Below, piece by piece: positions 46,356 through 55,723 of a stretch of 55,723 nucleotides of DNA (position 1 is the stretch's first letter; each line of letters starts with the position of its first letter). The DNA is from Salinivibrio siamensis. Lineage in GTDB: Bacteria; Pseudomonadota; Gammaproteobacteria; Enterobacterales; Vibrionaceae. The stretch spans positions 1 through 55,723 of the forward strand of contig NZ_MUFB01000021.1 of the NCBI RefSeq assembly GCF_001996005.1. Reading direction: 5' to 3'. The translations under genes and the position numbers were made by a program. The notes under the pieces are model-generated. The model saw nothing but the letters and a program-made list of their open reading frames with translations, had not been told where the DNA came from and did not search any database.

Positions 46356-47237
46356 TTAAAATAGCTTAGAAGACCAACCCAGTTTTTTACGTAAGGTATT
46401 GTAATAATTGTAGTCTTGAGGATGAATGAGCTTGAGAGTGGCCGGGCTTTTGTAAATATGTACCTCATCACCTGGGTTGACTGGCAAAGAGACCTGACCA
46501 TCACAGCTCACTTCCAACGTGCCGCGGTTATCTGGTGAAACCAGTAATTTTATACGGCGGTTGCCATCGACGACCAGCGGGCGGCTTGACAGTGTATGCG
46601 GAAACATAGGCACGAGCGAAATCGCGTTGAGGCTGGGGGATAAAATGGGGCCACCGCCGGACAAGCTATAGGCTGTTGAGCCTGTGGGGGTCGAGATAAT
46701 AATCCCGTCTGAGCGCTGAGAGAAGGCAAACTGCTCGTTAATGTACACCTCAAATTCAATCATGTGCGCGACTTGCCCGGGGTGAAGCACTGCTTCATTC
46801 AATGAGGCGTTATGACTTTTTACCTGATCATGGCGATGGATTTCGGTTTCAAGCAAAAAACGGTCTTCGTCCACGTAATCGCCGTTTAATACCGCTTCTA
46901 GCGCATGTTCGAAGGCTTCGGGATCTAAGTCGGTGAGAAAGCCGAGGTTACCGCGGTTTACCCCGATCACCTTGATATCGCAGCGAGACAATACGCGGGC
47001 AGCACCTAACATGTTACCGTCCCCGCCGATCACAATGGCCAAGTCAGCGTGTTGGCCAATGCTGACCAGATCCAAATAATGTGCATCCGGCAAACCCAGG
47101 TTAGTGCTTAAACGTGTATCGATACACACGTCATAACCGCGCTCGATAAGCCAATGGTAGAGGCCTATGTGTGTGTTAACCGCTTCCGGGTTACGAGGTT
47201 TGCCAATTAAGGCAATGCGCTGGAATGGTGTCGACAT
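46356..47237 (-). CDS. nadK: NAD kinase
   Basis: Phosphorylates NAD to NADP in the cytoplasm. The conserved [13 protein letters not shown] motif sits near residue 72, [14 protein letters not shown] near 95, and the substrate stretch [21 protein letters not shown] style (here [19 protein letters not shown]) near 175, with GGPILSP next. 293 aa, normal. It is transcribed with recN downstream but separated from it by a terminator, and divergent from grpE. Confidence 0.97.
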   Translation of the reverse strand: MSTPFQRIALIGKPRNPEAVNTHIGLYHWLIERGYDVCIDTRLSTNLGLPDAHYLDLVSIGQHADLAIVIGGDGNMLGAARVLSRCDIKVIGVNRGNLGFLTDLDPEAFEHALEAVLNGDYVDEDRFLLETEIHRHDQVKSHNASLNEAVLHPGQVAHMIEFEVYINEQFAFSQRSDGIIISTPTGSTAYSLSGGGPILSPSLNAISLVPMFPHTLSSRPLVVDGNRRIKLLVSPDNRGTLEVSCDGQVSLPVNPGDEVHIYKSPATLKLIHPQDYNYYNTLRKKLGWSSKLF

Positions 47238-47313
47238 AATTAGGATCTCATCGTTATTTGAGCTCAGTATAACGCGGGAAAAAAGCGATTGTCGTGATTT
47301 GCGTTATGTGGGC

Positions 47314-47343
47314 GGTTGAATCACAAAGATTCATCCCCATAAT
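47314..47343 (+). promoter_or_regulatory. Sigma-32 (heat-shock) promoter of grpE
   Basis: GGTTGAA and CCCCATAAT are 14 bases apart, close to the CTTGAAA-N13/14-CCCCATNT heat-shock consensus, about 70 bases before the grpE start. Confidence 0.75.
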
Positions 47344-47410
47344 ACTTTCGTCAATCAAGTTGAATAGTCCCAGTGGCGTGCTGGGCAATGCCATTTGTGT
47401 CGGAGTGATC

Positions 47411-48055
47411 ATGAGCGAAGAACAGAAAGTGAAGCAAGAGCAGGAAGCGATGAAAAACGCGCAAGCTGCTGAAGCCAAAGGTACAGAGCAGGCCGCTGAG
47501 CAACAAGCAAGTAGTGGTGCAGACATTGAGCATGAGGAAACCGCAGCCATGATTGCACGTATCACCGAACTTGAAGCGGCGCTCGAGGCGAGCGAAGCCA
47601 AGGTGCAAGAGCAGCAAGACAGTGTGCTGCGTGCCCGTGCAGACGTGGACAACATGCGTCGTCGTACCGAGCAAGAAGTGGATAAGGCGCGCAAGTTTGC
47701 CTTAGAAAAATTCGCCGGTGAGCTTTTACCTGTGATTGATAACCTTGAGCGTGCCGTGGAGATGGCCGACAAAGAAGACGAATCAATCAAGCCAATGGTG
47801 GAAGGCGTTGAGCTGACGCTGAAAACCATGATGGATACCATCGATAAGTTTGGGTTGAAAGCGATCGATCCACAAGGTCAGCCGTTTGACCCTGAATTGC
47901 ATCAGGCCATGACCATCCAAGAAAGCGCGGAGCATGAGCCAAATACCGTGATGATGGTGATGCAAAAAGGTTATGAGTTAAACGGCCGTGTTGTGCGCCC
48001 AGCCATGGTGATGGTGTCTAAAGCGCCGCAAGGTAACGTAGACGAAAAAGCCTAA
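47411..48055 (+). CDS. grpE: Heat-shock protein GrpE (DnaK nucleotide exchange factor)
   Basis: Releases ADP from DnaK. The 214-aa protein has the long acidic, Ala/Glu/Gln-rich N-terminal coiled coil ([18 protein letters not shown]), the conserved [17 protein letters not shown] and [18 protein letters not shown], and the C-terminal beta domain ending in [14 protein letters not shown]. Start at 47411 has CGGAGT upstream; the open frame extends 39 codons earlier through the promoter. A heat-shock promoter precedes it and a terminator follows. Confidence 0.97.
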   Translation: MSEEQKVKQEQEAMKNAQAAEAKGTEQAAEQQASSGADIEHEETAAMIARITELEAALEASEAKVQEQQDSVLRARADVDNMRRRTEQEVDKARKFALEKFAGELLPVIDNLERAVEMADKEDESIKPMVEGVELTLKTMMDTIDKFGLKAIDPQGQPFDPELHQAMTIQESAEHEPNTVMMVMQKGYELNGRVVRPAMVMVSKAPQGNVDEKA

Positions 48056-48078
48056 CGAGGGCGCTGAAGAAGGCCCTT

Positions 48079-48104
48079 GCCGAACTCGATTCGGTGTTTT
48101 TTTT
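48079..48104 (+). terminator. grpE terminator
   Basis: Stem GCCGAA / TTCGGT with a 5-base loop followed by eight T. Confidence 0.75.
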
Positions 48105-48111
48105 GCCTTCT

Positions 48112-48143
48112 CCCCTTGAAAAGCATTTGGCTGCCCTTATTTA
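48112..48143 (+). promoter_or_regulatory. Sigma-32 promoter of dnaK
   Basis: CCTTGAAAA then, about 13 bases on, CCCTTATTT, the heat-shock promoter pattern. It lies 110-140 bases before the dnaK start. Downstream, the leader can form two hairpins (48170-48220). Confidence 0.7.
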
Positions 48144-48251
48144 AACGGCAGCATTAAATAAAAATTGCGGTGAGGGGTTGAACCTCTCACAGTTACCCCC
48201 ACATAAGGGGTAACGCATTAAAGCCACAGAACGAATTTCGGAGAGCACCAG

Positions 48252-50174
48252 ATGGGTAAAATCATTGGTATTGACTTGGGTACAACCAACTCATGTGTCG
48301 CCGTACTTGACGGTGAAAAAACGCGCGTCATTGAGAACGCAGAGGGTGATCGTACAACACCATCGGTTATCGCTTACACACAAGATGGTGAAACACTTGT
48401 CGGCCAGCCTGCGAAGCGCCAGGCAGTGACAAACCCAGAAAACACCCTGTTTGCTATCAAGCGTCTGATCGGCCGCCGCTTCGAAGATGAAGAAGTGCAG
48501 CGTGATATCAGCATCATGCCTTACAAAATTGTGAAGGCAGATAACGGTGACGCTTGGGTTGAGGCGAAAGGCCAAAAAATGGCTGCGCCACAGGTGTCTG
48601 CTGAAGTCCTGAAGAAAATGAAGAAAACCGCTGAAGATTTCCTCGGTGAGGAAGTGACTGGCGCGGTAATTACTGTCCCTGCTTACTTTAACGACTCACA
48701 GCGTCAAGCAACCAAAGATGCTGGTCGTATCGCAGGTCTAGAAGTTAAACGTATCATCAACGAGCCAACAGCTGCGGCACTGGCTTATGGTCTAGACAAA
48801 AAAGGCGGCGATCGCACAATCGCTGTGTATGACCTAGGTGGTGGTACCTTCGATATCTCTATCATCGAAATCGATGAGGTAGATGGCGAGCAAACGTTCG
48901 AAGTATTGGCAACAAACGGTGACACGCACCTTGGTGGTGAAGACTTCGATAACCGTTTGATCACCTACTTGGTTGACGAGTTCAAAAAAGAGCAAGGTAT
49001 CGACCTACGTCAAGACCCGCTAGCGATGCAGCGTGTCAAAGAAGCGGCTGAGAAAGCGAAGATTGAACTGTCTTCAGCACAGCAAACAGACGTGAACTTG
49101 CCTTATGTGACGGCGGACGCAACCGGTCCTAAGCACATGAACATCAAAGTTACGCGTGCCAAGCTAGAATCACTGGTTGAAGAGCTGGTTCAGCGTTCAC
49201 TTGAGCCAATGAAAGTGGCACTGGCTGATGCGGAGCTATCAGTTGACGAAATCACTGACGTTATCTTGGTCGGCGGTCAAACTCGTATGCCAATGGTACA
49301 GGCCAAAGTGGCAGAGTACTTCGGTAAGGATGCACGTAAAGACGTGAACCCTGATGAAGCCGTTGCCATGGGTGCCGCGGCACAAGGTGGCGTACTGTCT
49401 GGTGATGTAAAAGACGTACTGCTGCTTGACGTGACCCCGCTTTCACTGGGTATCGAAACCATGGGCGGTGTGATGACCAAGCTGATTGAGAAAAACACCA
49501 CGATCCCAACCAAGGCGAATCAGGTGTTCTCGACGGCAGAAGACAACCAAAGTGCGGTAACGATCCACGTGATTCAGGGTGAGCGTAAGCAAGCCATGCA
49601 TAACAAATCACTGGGTCAGTTCAACCTTGAGGGCATCCAGCCTGCGCCACGTGGTGTGCCACAAATTGAAGTAACCTTCGATTTGAACGCCGACGGTATC
49701 TTGAACGTGTCTGCTGCTGATAAGCAAACGGGTCAAGAGCAGAAGATCACTATTCAAGCGTCTGGCGGTCTGAGCGACGAAGACGTTGAAAAGATGGTTC
49801 AAGAAGCAGAAGCGAATAAAGAAGCGGACAAGAAGTTCGAAGAGCTAGTGACTGCGCGTAACCAAGCTGACCAGCTGGTTCACGGTACACGTAAGCAAAT
49901 GGACGAAGCGGGTGACAAACTGCCTGCGGAAGACAAAGAGAAGATCGAAACCGCCATTTCTGAGCTAGAAACCGCGCGTAACGGTGAAGATAAAGAAGAC
50001 ATCGACGCGAAGGTTCAAGCACTGGTTGCCGCTTCATCAAAATTGATGGAAATCGCGCAGCAGCAAGCTCAAGATGAGCAGGCGCAGCAAGACGCCGGTG
50101 CTGATTCAGCAAAACAAGACGACGATGTTGTCGATGCTGAGTTCGAAGAAGTTAAAGACGACGACAAGAAATAA
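48252..50174 (+). CDS. dnaK: Molecular chaperone DnaK (Hsp70)
   Basis: ATP-dependent chaperone, 640 aa. Nucleotide-binding domain begins [16 protein letters not shown], has [12 protein letters not shown], and [15 protein letters not shown]; the substrate-binding domain follows from about residue 390 ([17 protein letters not shown]), ending in the Glu/Asp/Gln-rich lid and tail. The start carries the GGAG ribosome site. Co-operates with DnaJ and GrpE, whose genes flank it. Expression from a heat-shock promoter, with hairpins in the 5' leader. Confidence 0.99.
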   Translation: MGKIIGIDLGTTNSCVAVLDGEKTRVIENAEGDRTTPSVIAYTQDGETLVGQPAKRQAVTNPENTLFAIKRLIGRRFEDEEVQRDISIMPYKIVKADNGDAWVEAKGQKMAAPQVSAEVLKKMKKTAEDFLGEEVTGAVITVPAYFNDSQRQATKDAGRIAGLEVKRIINEPTAAALAYGLDKKGGDRTIAVYDLGGGTFDISIIEIDEVDGEQTFEVLATNGDTHLGGEDFDNRLITYLVDEFKKEQGIDLRQDPLAMQRVKEAAEKAKIELSSAQQTDVNLPYVTADATGPKHMNIKVTRAKLESLVEELVQRSLEPMKVALADAELSVDEITDVILVGGQTRMPMVQAKVAEYFGKDARKDVNPDEAVAMGAAAQGGVLSGDVKDVLLLDVTPLSLGIETMGGVMTKLIEKNTTIPTKANQVFSTAEDNQSAVTIHVIQGERKQAMHNKSLGQFNLEGIQPAPRGVPQIEVTFDLNADGILNVSAADKQTGQEQKITIQASGGLSDEDVEKMVQEAEANKEADKKFEELVTARNQADQLVHGTRKQMDEAGDKLPAEDKEKIETAISELETARNGEDKEDIDAKVQALVAASSKLMEIAQQQAQDEQAQQDAGADSAKQDDDVVDAEFEEVKDDDKK

Positions 50175-50198
50175 GCGAAAGCACTGTCGTTAATAAGC

Positions 50199-50237
50199 AC
50201 GGGCGTAGGGGAGCAATCTCCTTCGCCCGTCGTTTTA
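50199..50237 (+). terminator. Terminator between dnaK and dnaJ
   Basis: Stem ACGGGCG / CGCCCGT with an inner GGGGAG / CTCCTT pairing, followed by CGTTTTAT. It should reduce read-through into dnaJ, as seen in other enteric-type bacteria. Confidence 0.75.
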
Positions 50238-50293
50238 TCAAACAGTGAATTGAACGTCTTTGTTTTGTTGACGTAAACAGGTGCAGTCAGACC

Positions 50294-51442
50294 ATGTCTA
50301 AAAGAGATTTGTATGAAGTGCTCGGCTTAAGCCGCGATGCAAGCGAGCGCGATATTAAAAAAGCCTATAAGCGGCTGGCGATGAAATATCACCCAGACCG
50401 CAACAAAGGCGATGATGCCGCCGACCAGTTTAAAGAAATCAAGTTGGCCTACGAAGTGCTGACCGACCCGCAAAAACGTGCAGCCTATGACCAATATGGT
50501 CATGCCGCCTTTGAGCAAGGTGGTATGGGAGGCGGCGGCTTCGGCGGCGGAGGCTTCGGCGGAGGTGCTGACTTTAGCGATATTTTTGGTGACGTATTCG
50601 GCGATATATTCGGCGGAGGTCGTCGTGGTGGTCAGCAACGCGCGCAACGTGGTGCCGATTTACGCTACAACATGGAGCTTACCTTGGAAGAGGCGGTCCG
50701 TGGCGTCAGCAAAGAGATCGAAGTGCCTACTTATGTCGGGTGTAAAACCTGTGATGGCAGTGGAGCGAAACCGGGCTCGAAAAAACAAACTTGTGGGACT
50801 TGTAACGGGATCGGCCAAGTGCAAATGCGCCAAGGTTTCTTCGCGGTCCAACAAGCGTGTCCAACGTGTCATGGTAGCGGGACCATTATTAAAGACCCTT
50901 GTAATAGCTGCCACGGCCAAGGTCGCGTAAAAGAAACCAAGCACCTAAATGTGAAAATTCCTGCAGGTGTCGATACGGGCGATCGCATTCGCTTATCTGG
51001 TGAGGGAGAAGCCGGTGAAAACGGTGCTCCGGCGGGTGACTTGTATGTTCAAGTGCACGTCCGCGAACACCATATTTTCACCCGTGATGGTAACAACCTC
51101 TACTGCGAAGTACCGGTGAGCTTCACCATGGCAGCGCTCGGTGGCGAGGTTGAAGTCCCTACGTTAGATGGCCGTGTTAGCCTAAAAGTCCCAGCAGAGA
51201 CACAAACGGGCCGCATGTTCCGTATGCGCGGTAAAGGGGTGCAGTCTGTTCGTGGTGGCGGTGTTGGCGATCTCATCTGCAAAATGGTGGTCGAGACCCC
51301 CGTTAACTTGAGTAGCCGACAAAAAGAGCTGCTTCAAGAACTGGAAGAGTCGTTTAGTGGCACTGAAGCGAAAAAGCACAAGCCAAAATCAGAAGGCTTT
51401 TTTGACGGTGTGAAGAAGTTTTTTGACGATTTGACCGGATAA
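50294..51442 (+). CDS. dnaJ: Co-chaperone DnaJ (Hsp40)
   Basis: Stimulates DnaK ATPase activity. J domain at residues 1-70 with HPDRN; a Gly/Phe-rich linker (residues 75-110); four CxxCxGxG zinc repeats ([42 protein letters not shown]) at about 140-210; then the C-terminal substrate domains. 382 aa, normal. A terminator hairpin follows at 51499-51528. Confidence 0.99.
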   Translation: MSKRDLYEVLGLSRDASERDIKKAYKRLAMKYHPDRNKGDDAADQFKEIKLAYEVLTDPQKRAAYDQYGHAAFEQGGMGGGGFGGGGFGGGADFSDIFGDVFGDIFGGGRRGGQQRAQRGADLRYNMELTLEEAVRGVSKEIEVPTYVGCKTCDGSGAKPGSKKQTCGTCNGIGQVQMRQGFFAVQQACPTCHGSGTIIKDPCNSCHGQGRVKETKHLNVKIPAGVDTGDRIRLSGEGEAGENGAPAGDLYVQVHVREHHIFTRDGNNLYCEVPVSFTMAALGGEVEVPTLDGRVSLKVPAETQTGRMFRMRGKGVQSVRGGGVGDLICKMVVETPVNLSSRQKELLQELEESFSGTEAKKHKPKSEGFFDGVKKFFDDLTG

Positions 51443-51498
51443 ACGCTTAGCCTGACAGACAGTAAAGCGTTATCTGTGAATAACAATTGCGAATAGTG

Positions 51499-51528
51499 AA
51501 TAGCCAGCCTTGTGCTGGCTATTTTTTT
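51499..51528 (+). terminator. dnaJ terminator
   Basis: Stem AATAGCCAGC / GCTGGCTATT with a short loop and seven T. Confidence 0.9.
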
Positions 51529-51566
51529 GCCACAAGAACCTATTTCAAAGAGACGTCTGTCGTGCC

Positions 51567-52007
51567 CTACTCGGAGGGAAGCGAGCAGGATGTCTCGGCT
51601 GACATGCTGGTAATTACCCCATTAGGGTGCAATGCCAACCTATTGCATGGGTCGTCATGCTGACGACCATCTGCTTGAGGGTGAGCGATAATTCTATAGC
51701 TTGTTTTACTGCCTTTTATCGAGAACTGATAGTCGGATGATACTTGGCAATCTGTGCAAACAAGCCCCTGTTCTAGAAGTTCAGAGTGAGAAACGCTTGG
51801 GTAATATGCCTTGGTGATGACTTGTATTTCTACCCAGGACTGGAGCTGCACTAACCGCCCAATCGCTGCTTTGCGTGCTTGTGTTTGCTGATACTGGTGA
51901 AAGTGAGGCACGACCACGGCCGCTAAGGTGGCAATAATGGCGAGCACTATCAGGATCTCGATCAACGTCACTCCATGTTGAAAACGGCGGCTTTGACGCT
52001 GACGCAT
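51567..52007 (-). CDS. pilE: Type IV pilin (PilE-like)
   Basis: A 146-aa type IV pilin-like protein. The short positively charged leader ends at the prepilin peptidase site G/VTLIEI, followed by the hydrophobic helix (LIVLAIIATLAAVVVPHF). Cysteines at CTDC and C-terminal C...C could form the disulphide loop. It faces away from the fimT-like gene, which is divergent, with an 87-base gap. In V. cholerae the same position holds a pilE-like gene beside dnaJ. It may be a minor pilin of the MSHA/Pil type machinery. Confidence 0.9.
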   Translation of the reverse strand: MRQRQSRRFQHGVTLIEILIVLAIIATLAAVVVPHFHQYQQTQARKAAIGRLVQLQSWVEIQVITKAYYPSVSHSELLEQGLVCTDCQVSSDYQFSIKGSKTSYRIIAHPQADGRQHDDPCNRLALHPNGVITSMSAETSCSLPSE

Positions 52008-52106
52008 TCTTTTTAACCTCTCGAAGAGTTGATAATGAAAACCCTACTGAGCCTATGCGGGTGTTAGCCTGCAGGCAATGGCGACCCCCAAACCTTGGGA
52101 GACAGT

Positions 52107-52703
52107 ATGCGTTTTCAAACTCTGCGCTTAAGTCAGTGCTCTCGGCGCTGTCTTAAAAACATGAGTGGCATCACCCTTATTGAGTCCCTGCTGGTACTGA
52201 GCGTGTTGGCGGCTGTTTGCACCATCGCGATTCCTCGCTTTTCGTCTGCCCAGCAAGCAACGATGATCGCGAGCCGCAGTGAATCGCTCACAAGTTTGTT
52301 TCATCTTGCTCAAGCTCGTGCGATGGAAGAAAGCCGGGTCTATCATCTTCGCCTGCTTAAAGCAAAAAACACCCAGTGTATCGTTGCGCAACCGAGTCGT
52401 GGAAGCGGTCTACTTAGCAGTGCACCTGATCAGCTCTCCGCCATGTCTTGCCAACAGACAAGATTGCCTATGGTGACGATCCCGACTGATATCTCGCTGT
52501 TGCTGAAAGCGAAAAAAAGCTGGGCGCCGTTACCGGAAGGCGAGTTATTCTCGATTGATTTTCGCACCCAGCGACCAACCTTGAATCTGACCGTCGGTTT
52601 GGGCGACGGCGACGGGCAAGCGCCTGACTATGTGGTCACTGTCCGTCAATACCTCGGTTTTGAATCCTGTCAGTGGGGTGGTATCGACAGTGCATGCAGC
52701 TAA
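52107..52703 (+). CDS. fimT: Type IV pilus minor pilin, FimT/FimU (GspH) type
   Basis: A ~198-aa minor pilin. Prepilin cleavage before the Ile of SGITLIESLLVLSVLAAV (leader of about 20 residues), helix, then the beta-rich GspH/FimT domain (HLAQARAMEESRVYHLRLL). Start at 52107 has GGGAG upstream; the four-codon extension starts with TTG. First gene of the minor-pilin operon fimT-pilW-pilX-pilV, with overlapping ends. Confidence 0.92.
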   Translation: MRFQTLRLSQCSRRCLKNMSGITLIESLLVLSVLAAVCTIAIPRFSSAQQATMIASRSESLTSLFHLAQARAMEESRVYHLRLLKAKNTQCIVAQPSRGSGLLSSAPDQLSAMSCQQTRLPMVTIPTDISLLLKAKKSWAPLPEGELFSIDFRTQRPTLNLTVGLGDGDGQAPDYVVTVRQYLGFESCQWGGIDSACS

Positions 52704-53340
52704 GTCTAAAGGGTACTCATTAGTTGAGCTTTTAGTCGGTTTGTCAGTGAGTATTTTAGTTTCAATCACAGCACTTGCTGTCTTGACTTCGGCAACCACG
52801 ATGCAAGCCAGACTCGATGCCAAGACGCGCTTATCGCTCGAAATCAGCCGCTTATTAACGATGATGGAAACTGAGATACGCCGAGCCGGGCTGTGCTACC
52901 AGTGTGGTGGCGCATCACCCTACCTCTTTGACAATGGTCATGAACCTCAGCTTTTATTGATTGATGAAACCCCTTCGCAGCGTCAAGGGCAATGCCTTCG
53001 TTTTGCTTATCAACAAGGCAGCACCCATCCTACGAATACCGTGGGTAAAGATGACGCCAAAGGCTTTCGACTAGACACTGAAGCCCATGCCATAGAGGTC
53101 TATGAAAACCACCGAGACACAGCAAACTGGTCGTGTGAATCAGGCTATTGGCGAGATATTTCTTCTCGCGCATTGAAGATCTCGCATTTATCTTTTTCCC
53201 GTAATGCGGTGCGCACGGAAGATGGGCGACGTATTACCTCACTGACTATCAAGGTTTCCGCTTCGTTAATACGCCAACCTAGCCAGCGGAAAGATGTGTC
53301 GCGAACGTTGGTTTTAGCTAACACAGTGGTCTCACCATGA
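52690..53340 (+). CDS. pilW: Type IV pilus minor pilin PilW-like
   Basis: About 216 aa. The leader is followed by G/YSLVELLVGLSVSILVSITALAV, a prepilin helix with the Glu5 residue. Start is uncertain: GTG at 52690 has GGGGTGG eight bases upstream and gives a normal short leader; GTG at 52678 and an ATG at 52630 are alternatives. It overlaps the end of the fimT-like gene by 14 bases. Initiates pilus assembly together with the other minor pilins. Confidence 0.85.
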   Translation: MHAAKSKGYSLVELLVGLSVSILVSITALAVLTSATTMQARLDAKTRLSLEISRLLTMMETEIRRAGLCYQCGGASPYLFDNGHEPQLLLIDETPSQRQGQCLRFAYQQGSTHPTNTVGKDDAKGFRLDTEAHAIEVYENHRDTANWSCESGYWRDISSRALKISHLSFSRNAVRTEDGRRITSLTIKVSASLIRQPSQRKDVSRTLVLANTVVSP

Positions 53341-54740
53341 AGTACATCGCGGAATATAAGCGTGACCAAGAAGGTATGGCCACTCTCGCGGTGGTCGCCA
53401 GTATCGCTCTGATTACGCTTCTGATTGTATTAGGCGCCAGTCGACGCGCAGTCAATGATATCCAACAAACACAGGCAAAAATCACGACTGAACAATCCCT
53501 TTCCAGAGCTTGGGCGGCTCTGGACTGCGCGGTAGCCAAGATTAAACATGATGGTATTCACCTATCGAAAGACGATGTGGCAGCGGGGATAGCGCAACTC
53601 TCACCTTGTCAACATATCGCAGGGAGCCAATTATGGTTGGATCCTTGGCAAAATAGTGATCGCGGAATGTGGCATCTTTACGCGACTCATGCACAGCAAC
53701 AAGTCGGAGTGACCCTAGCAAAAGCCACCGGTGCACGAAGAAGTTCATTTGTCACTTCAGGATCAGCAGCGTTTTACGGTGGCAATACATGGCGACCAGC
53801 AAAGGGAAAAAAGCGAGAGGATGGTTTATATGAATGCCATTCAATTGTAGCCGGGGGCGATGTCATGATTCGTCCACGCACTTCGGGTGAAGGTGGGCCT
53901 GAGAGTGAAGAGGAGAAAAGTGAAAACAAGTTCACCGTCAGCTTAGAGAGCAGTGATAAATGCGCTCCCGAATATAAAACGGAGATTAGCGACTATACAG
54001 TGGCAGATAGTCGCGATGAAACCGGCGCGCGACTAAAAAAAGATGTGCAAACCAATGTTGAGAATATGGACTTGTTCAAAGAGTACTTTGGTGCTCCTCG
54101 CGCGCAGTGGAAAACAGTCAGAGAACAATTTGAACGTCAAGGCGGCACCGTTTTTAGTACCCATGGTGATCCCTCTGAGTGTTATGATCCATTACTGAGT
54201 GCGGTTTCAAACAGTACATCATCAGAGAACGCGAATATTAAAGTGTGGGTTGATGGGCCTTGCGATTTGAGTCGGGGAGAACATGCGGTGTTAGCAAGCG
54301 ATGTACCTATTCTCCTCGTTGTTCAAGACGGTATTCTGGCTTTACGAGGTGGTATGGATGCATTTAACGGTGTGATTTATCAGTTTACCTCGACGCCTAG
54401 CGATAATGATTTTGCCGATCAATGGGGGATGAGTATTTCCGAGTCTGGACAGATGTCTTGCTCGAGCTCTAATAGCAATATCCAAGAACTTTGCCCAATG
54501 ATCACATCGACCGTCACCGATCCTGATCAAGCACGGCATGTCCCTTTTTGGTTTCACGGTAGTTTCATCACCAAGGGCGCATTTATTACCGACGTGCCGG
54601 ATGGCCACTCCGTGGTGTATGGTTCATTCAAACCGACCTATAGTGGTGAGATATTGCAGAAGAGTTTTGCTGGGCTTAGGCAGTGGCGGCCTGTCGGTAA
54701 CAGTTATCATGACATCAAACCGCCTCATGGAGAGGGGTAG
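53337..54740 (+). CDS. pilX: PilX-like type IV pilus assembly protein, unusually long
   Basis: A 467-aa protein whose N-terminus resembles PilX: a short leader and a hydrophobic helix (MATLAVVASIALITLLIVLG), here without the Glu5 of ordinary pilins. The remaining 420 residues, with scattered cysteines, are much longer than the usual ~200-aa PilX and unrecognised. It overlaps the end of pilW by 4 bases and precedes pilV by 1 base, so it belongs to the operon. A cell-surface or adhesive domain is a reasonable guess, not shown. Confidence 0.8.
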   Translation: MKYIAEYKRDQEGMATLAVVASIALITLLIVLGASRRAVNDIQQTQAKITTEQSLSRAWAALDCAVAKIKHDGIHLSKDDVAAGIAQLSPCQHIAGSQLWLDPWQNSDRGMWHLYATHAQQQVGVTLAKATGARRSSFVTSGSAAFYGGNTWRPAKGKKREDGLYECHSIVAGGDVMIRPRTSGEGGPESEEEKSENKFTVSLESSDKCAPEYKTEISDYTVADSRDETGARLKKDVQTNVENMDLFKEYFGAPRAQWKTVREQFERQGGTVFSTHGDPSECYDPLLSAVSNSTSSENANIKVWVDGPCDLSRGEHAVLASDVPILLVVQDGILALRGGMDAFNGVIYQFTSTPSDNDFADQWGMSISESGQMSCSSSNSNIQELCPMITSTVTDPDQARHVPFWFHGSFITKGAFITDVPDGHSVVYGSFKPTYSGEILQKSFAGLRQWRPVGNSYHDIKPPHGEG

Positions 54741-54741
54741 C

Positions 54742-55173
54742 ATGTTACGAGCGCGAGGTTTCTCATTTATCGAGATCTTACTGGCTCTTGTGTTGGTTTC
54801 TATGACTAGCGCTGGCGTGTATCGCCTGACAACGGATATTCAGACTCAGCAGCGTGATGCGCGTTTAGCTAAAGAGGCTATGTATTTGGCTAACAACCAA
54901 CTCTCTCACTGGCGATTGATCAATACTGATGCGCCATGTTCAACAAGTAACCGTGATCCCATCAGGTTAGATAACCTTTCGGAGTGTTTGATTACGACCG
55001 AAGACTCGATCTATGAGCTGGTGGTGACTAATGTGCAAAACACACTGATAGTCGATGATAAGGTATCTGCCAAAACACTAACGCTGGCAGTGCGGTGGCA
55101 AAACCGCCGTCAACAGCAACAATCTCTGGTTTTCTATTTCACAGGGGCGCGGCGACAAAACGATTTCAATTAA
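54742..55173 (+). CDS. pilV: Type IV pilus minor pilin PilV-like
   Basis: A 143-aa minor pilin with G/FSFIEILLALVLVSMTSAGV at the start, the prepilin site and helix, and two Cys later in the sequence. Start at 54742 has GAGAGGGG directly upstream; the longer open frame (from 54538) overlaps pilX and has no support. Last gene of the operon. Confidence 0.88.
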   Translation: MLRARGFSFIEILLALVLVSMTSAGVYRLTTDIQTQQRDARLAKEAMYLANNQLSHWRLINTDAPCSTSNRDPIRLDNLSECLITTEDSIYELVVTNVQNTLIVDDKVSAKTLTLAVRWQNRRQQQQSLVFYFTGARRQNDFN

Positions 55174-55581
55174 AGTCCCCCTCCACGAACGGCAAACGTG
55201 AAGTGGTGGCTTTTTGCTCGCTTGAAACGTTTTTAAGAAAAACCCCTTGCGTCACAAAAATACCTCTCTATAATGCGCTCTCGTTGGCACGGCAAGCCGC
55301 GCTAACAACGGCAAAATAAACAAGCAAAACAAAATGCTTGACTTGTTGCCTAAGTGGCGTAAGATGCCACTCCCGCTCAAGATTGAGCGGCGCTCTTTAA
55401 CAATTTGACCTATGCAATCTGTGTGGGCACTCGTTGAGAATAGACAAAAAGATTTATTCGATGAACTGAGTGACCAAACGACAACTTTTACAGTTGTTCG
55501 GCACAGTCAATTCGTTTTTCTCTTCGGAGAGAAACAGTAATCAGTATTCATTGAGCTGAAACTTCGGTTTCGAAAAAACTT
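55174..55581 (+). promoter_or_regulatory. rRNA operon promoter and leader
   Basis: TTGCGT (55247-55252) and TATAAT (55269-55274) are 16 bases apart and followed by a GC-rich GCGCTC discriminator, typical of a stringently controlled rrn P1. An A/T tract lies before the -35. The leader includes the antitermination boxA-like GCTCTTTAACAATTTG at 55392-55407. There is no gene in this stretch. Confidence 0.85.
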
Positions 55582-55723
55582 AAATTGAAGAGTTTGATCA
55601 TGGCTCAGATTGAACGCTGGCGGCAGGCCTAACACATGCAAGTCGAGCGGAAACGGCAGTATTGAAGCTTCGGTGGATTTACTGGACGTCGAGCGGCGGA
55701 CGGGTGAGTAACGGCTGGGAACC
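55582..55723 (+). rRNA. rrs: 16S ribosomal RNA (5' part, runs off the window)
   Basis: Starts AAATTGAAGAGTTTGATCAT and continues GGCTCAGATTGAACGCTGGC, the invariant 5' end of bacterial 16S rRNA. The variable V1 part fits Vibrionaceae but does not fix the genus. Truncated at the window edge. Confidence 0.99.

Overview
The window is a Vibrionaceae chromosome segment (genus not fixed). Support: the order ssrA-smpB-ratA-ratB-bamE-recN-nadK-grpE-dnaK-dnaJ followed by type IV minor pilins is the arrangement known from Vibrio cholerae, the tmRNA tag reads ANDENYALAA, and the last 142 bases are the start of a gammaproteobacterial 16S rRNA. The 3' end of ssrA is a classic integration site (Vibrio Pathogenicity Island 1 of V. 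cholerae sits at this locus), and here it carries a large composite island.

Layout. (1) 1-2.3 kb: LysR regulator and an AcuI/YhdH-type reductase, ordinary chromosome. (2) 2.7-11.9 kb: type I restriction operon hsdM - Abi_2/HEPN gene - hsdS - hsdR - a NucS-like PD-(D/E)XK nuclease coupled to hsdR. (3) 12.0-15.6 kb: one very large SF1 helicase. (4) 15.67-23.77 kb: an HsdR_N-type nuclease, two tyrosine recombinases, a serine recombinase with a likely resolution site, a pair of 58-bp repeats and a tightly overlapping operon ending in a two-TM membrane protein. (5) 23.78-41.97 kb: a satellite-like element with a P4-type integrase next to ssrA, AlpA, RadC/JAMM protein, YfjJ-like protein, short recombinase, a TPR-like protein, a three-gene module (MmeI-like DNA methyltransferase, SF2 helicase, GIY-YIG nuclease) and a Rad50-like ATPase with a small Cys-containing partner. 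(6) 41.98-55.7 kb: core chromosome: tmRNA/SmpB, outer-membrane assembly, SOS repair, NAD kinase, the heat-shock chaperones GrpE/DnaK/DnaJ, type IV pilus minor pilins and an rRNA operon start.

The most informative observation is that copies of the ssrA 3' end mark the module borders: an exact 19-bp copy near 15.67 kb, next to what looks like the original ssrA terminator, and two degenerate copies near 11.96 and 23.78 kb sharing a ~100-bp downstream arm. This suggests several elements accreted in tandem at ssrA. Nearly all cargo looks like anti-phage or DNA-processing genes, so the region reads as a layered defence island.

The best candidates for an undescribed system are the methyltransferase/helicase/GIY-YIG module at 29.95-36.07 kb, where the methyltransferase appears to lack the nuclease motif of MmeI-type enzymes and a separate nuclease is supplied; the Rad50-like ATPase pair at 36.5-39.6 kb; and the two-TM operon at 20.1-21.7 kb. 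All function statements come from reading motifs and remembered family knowledge; no database search was run.
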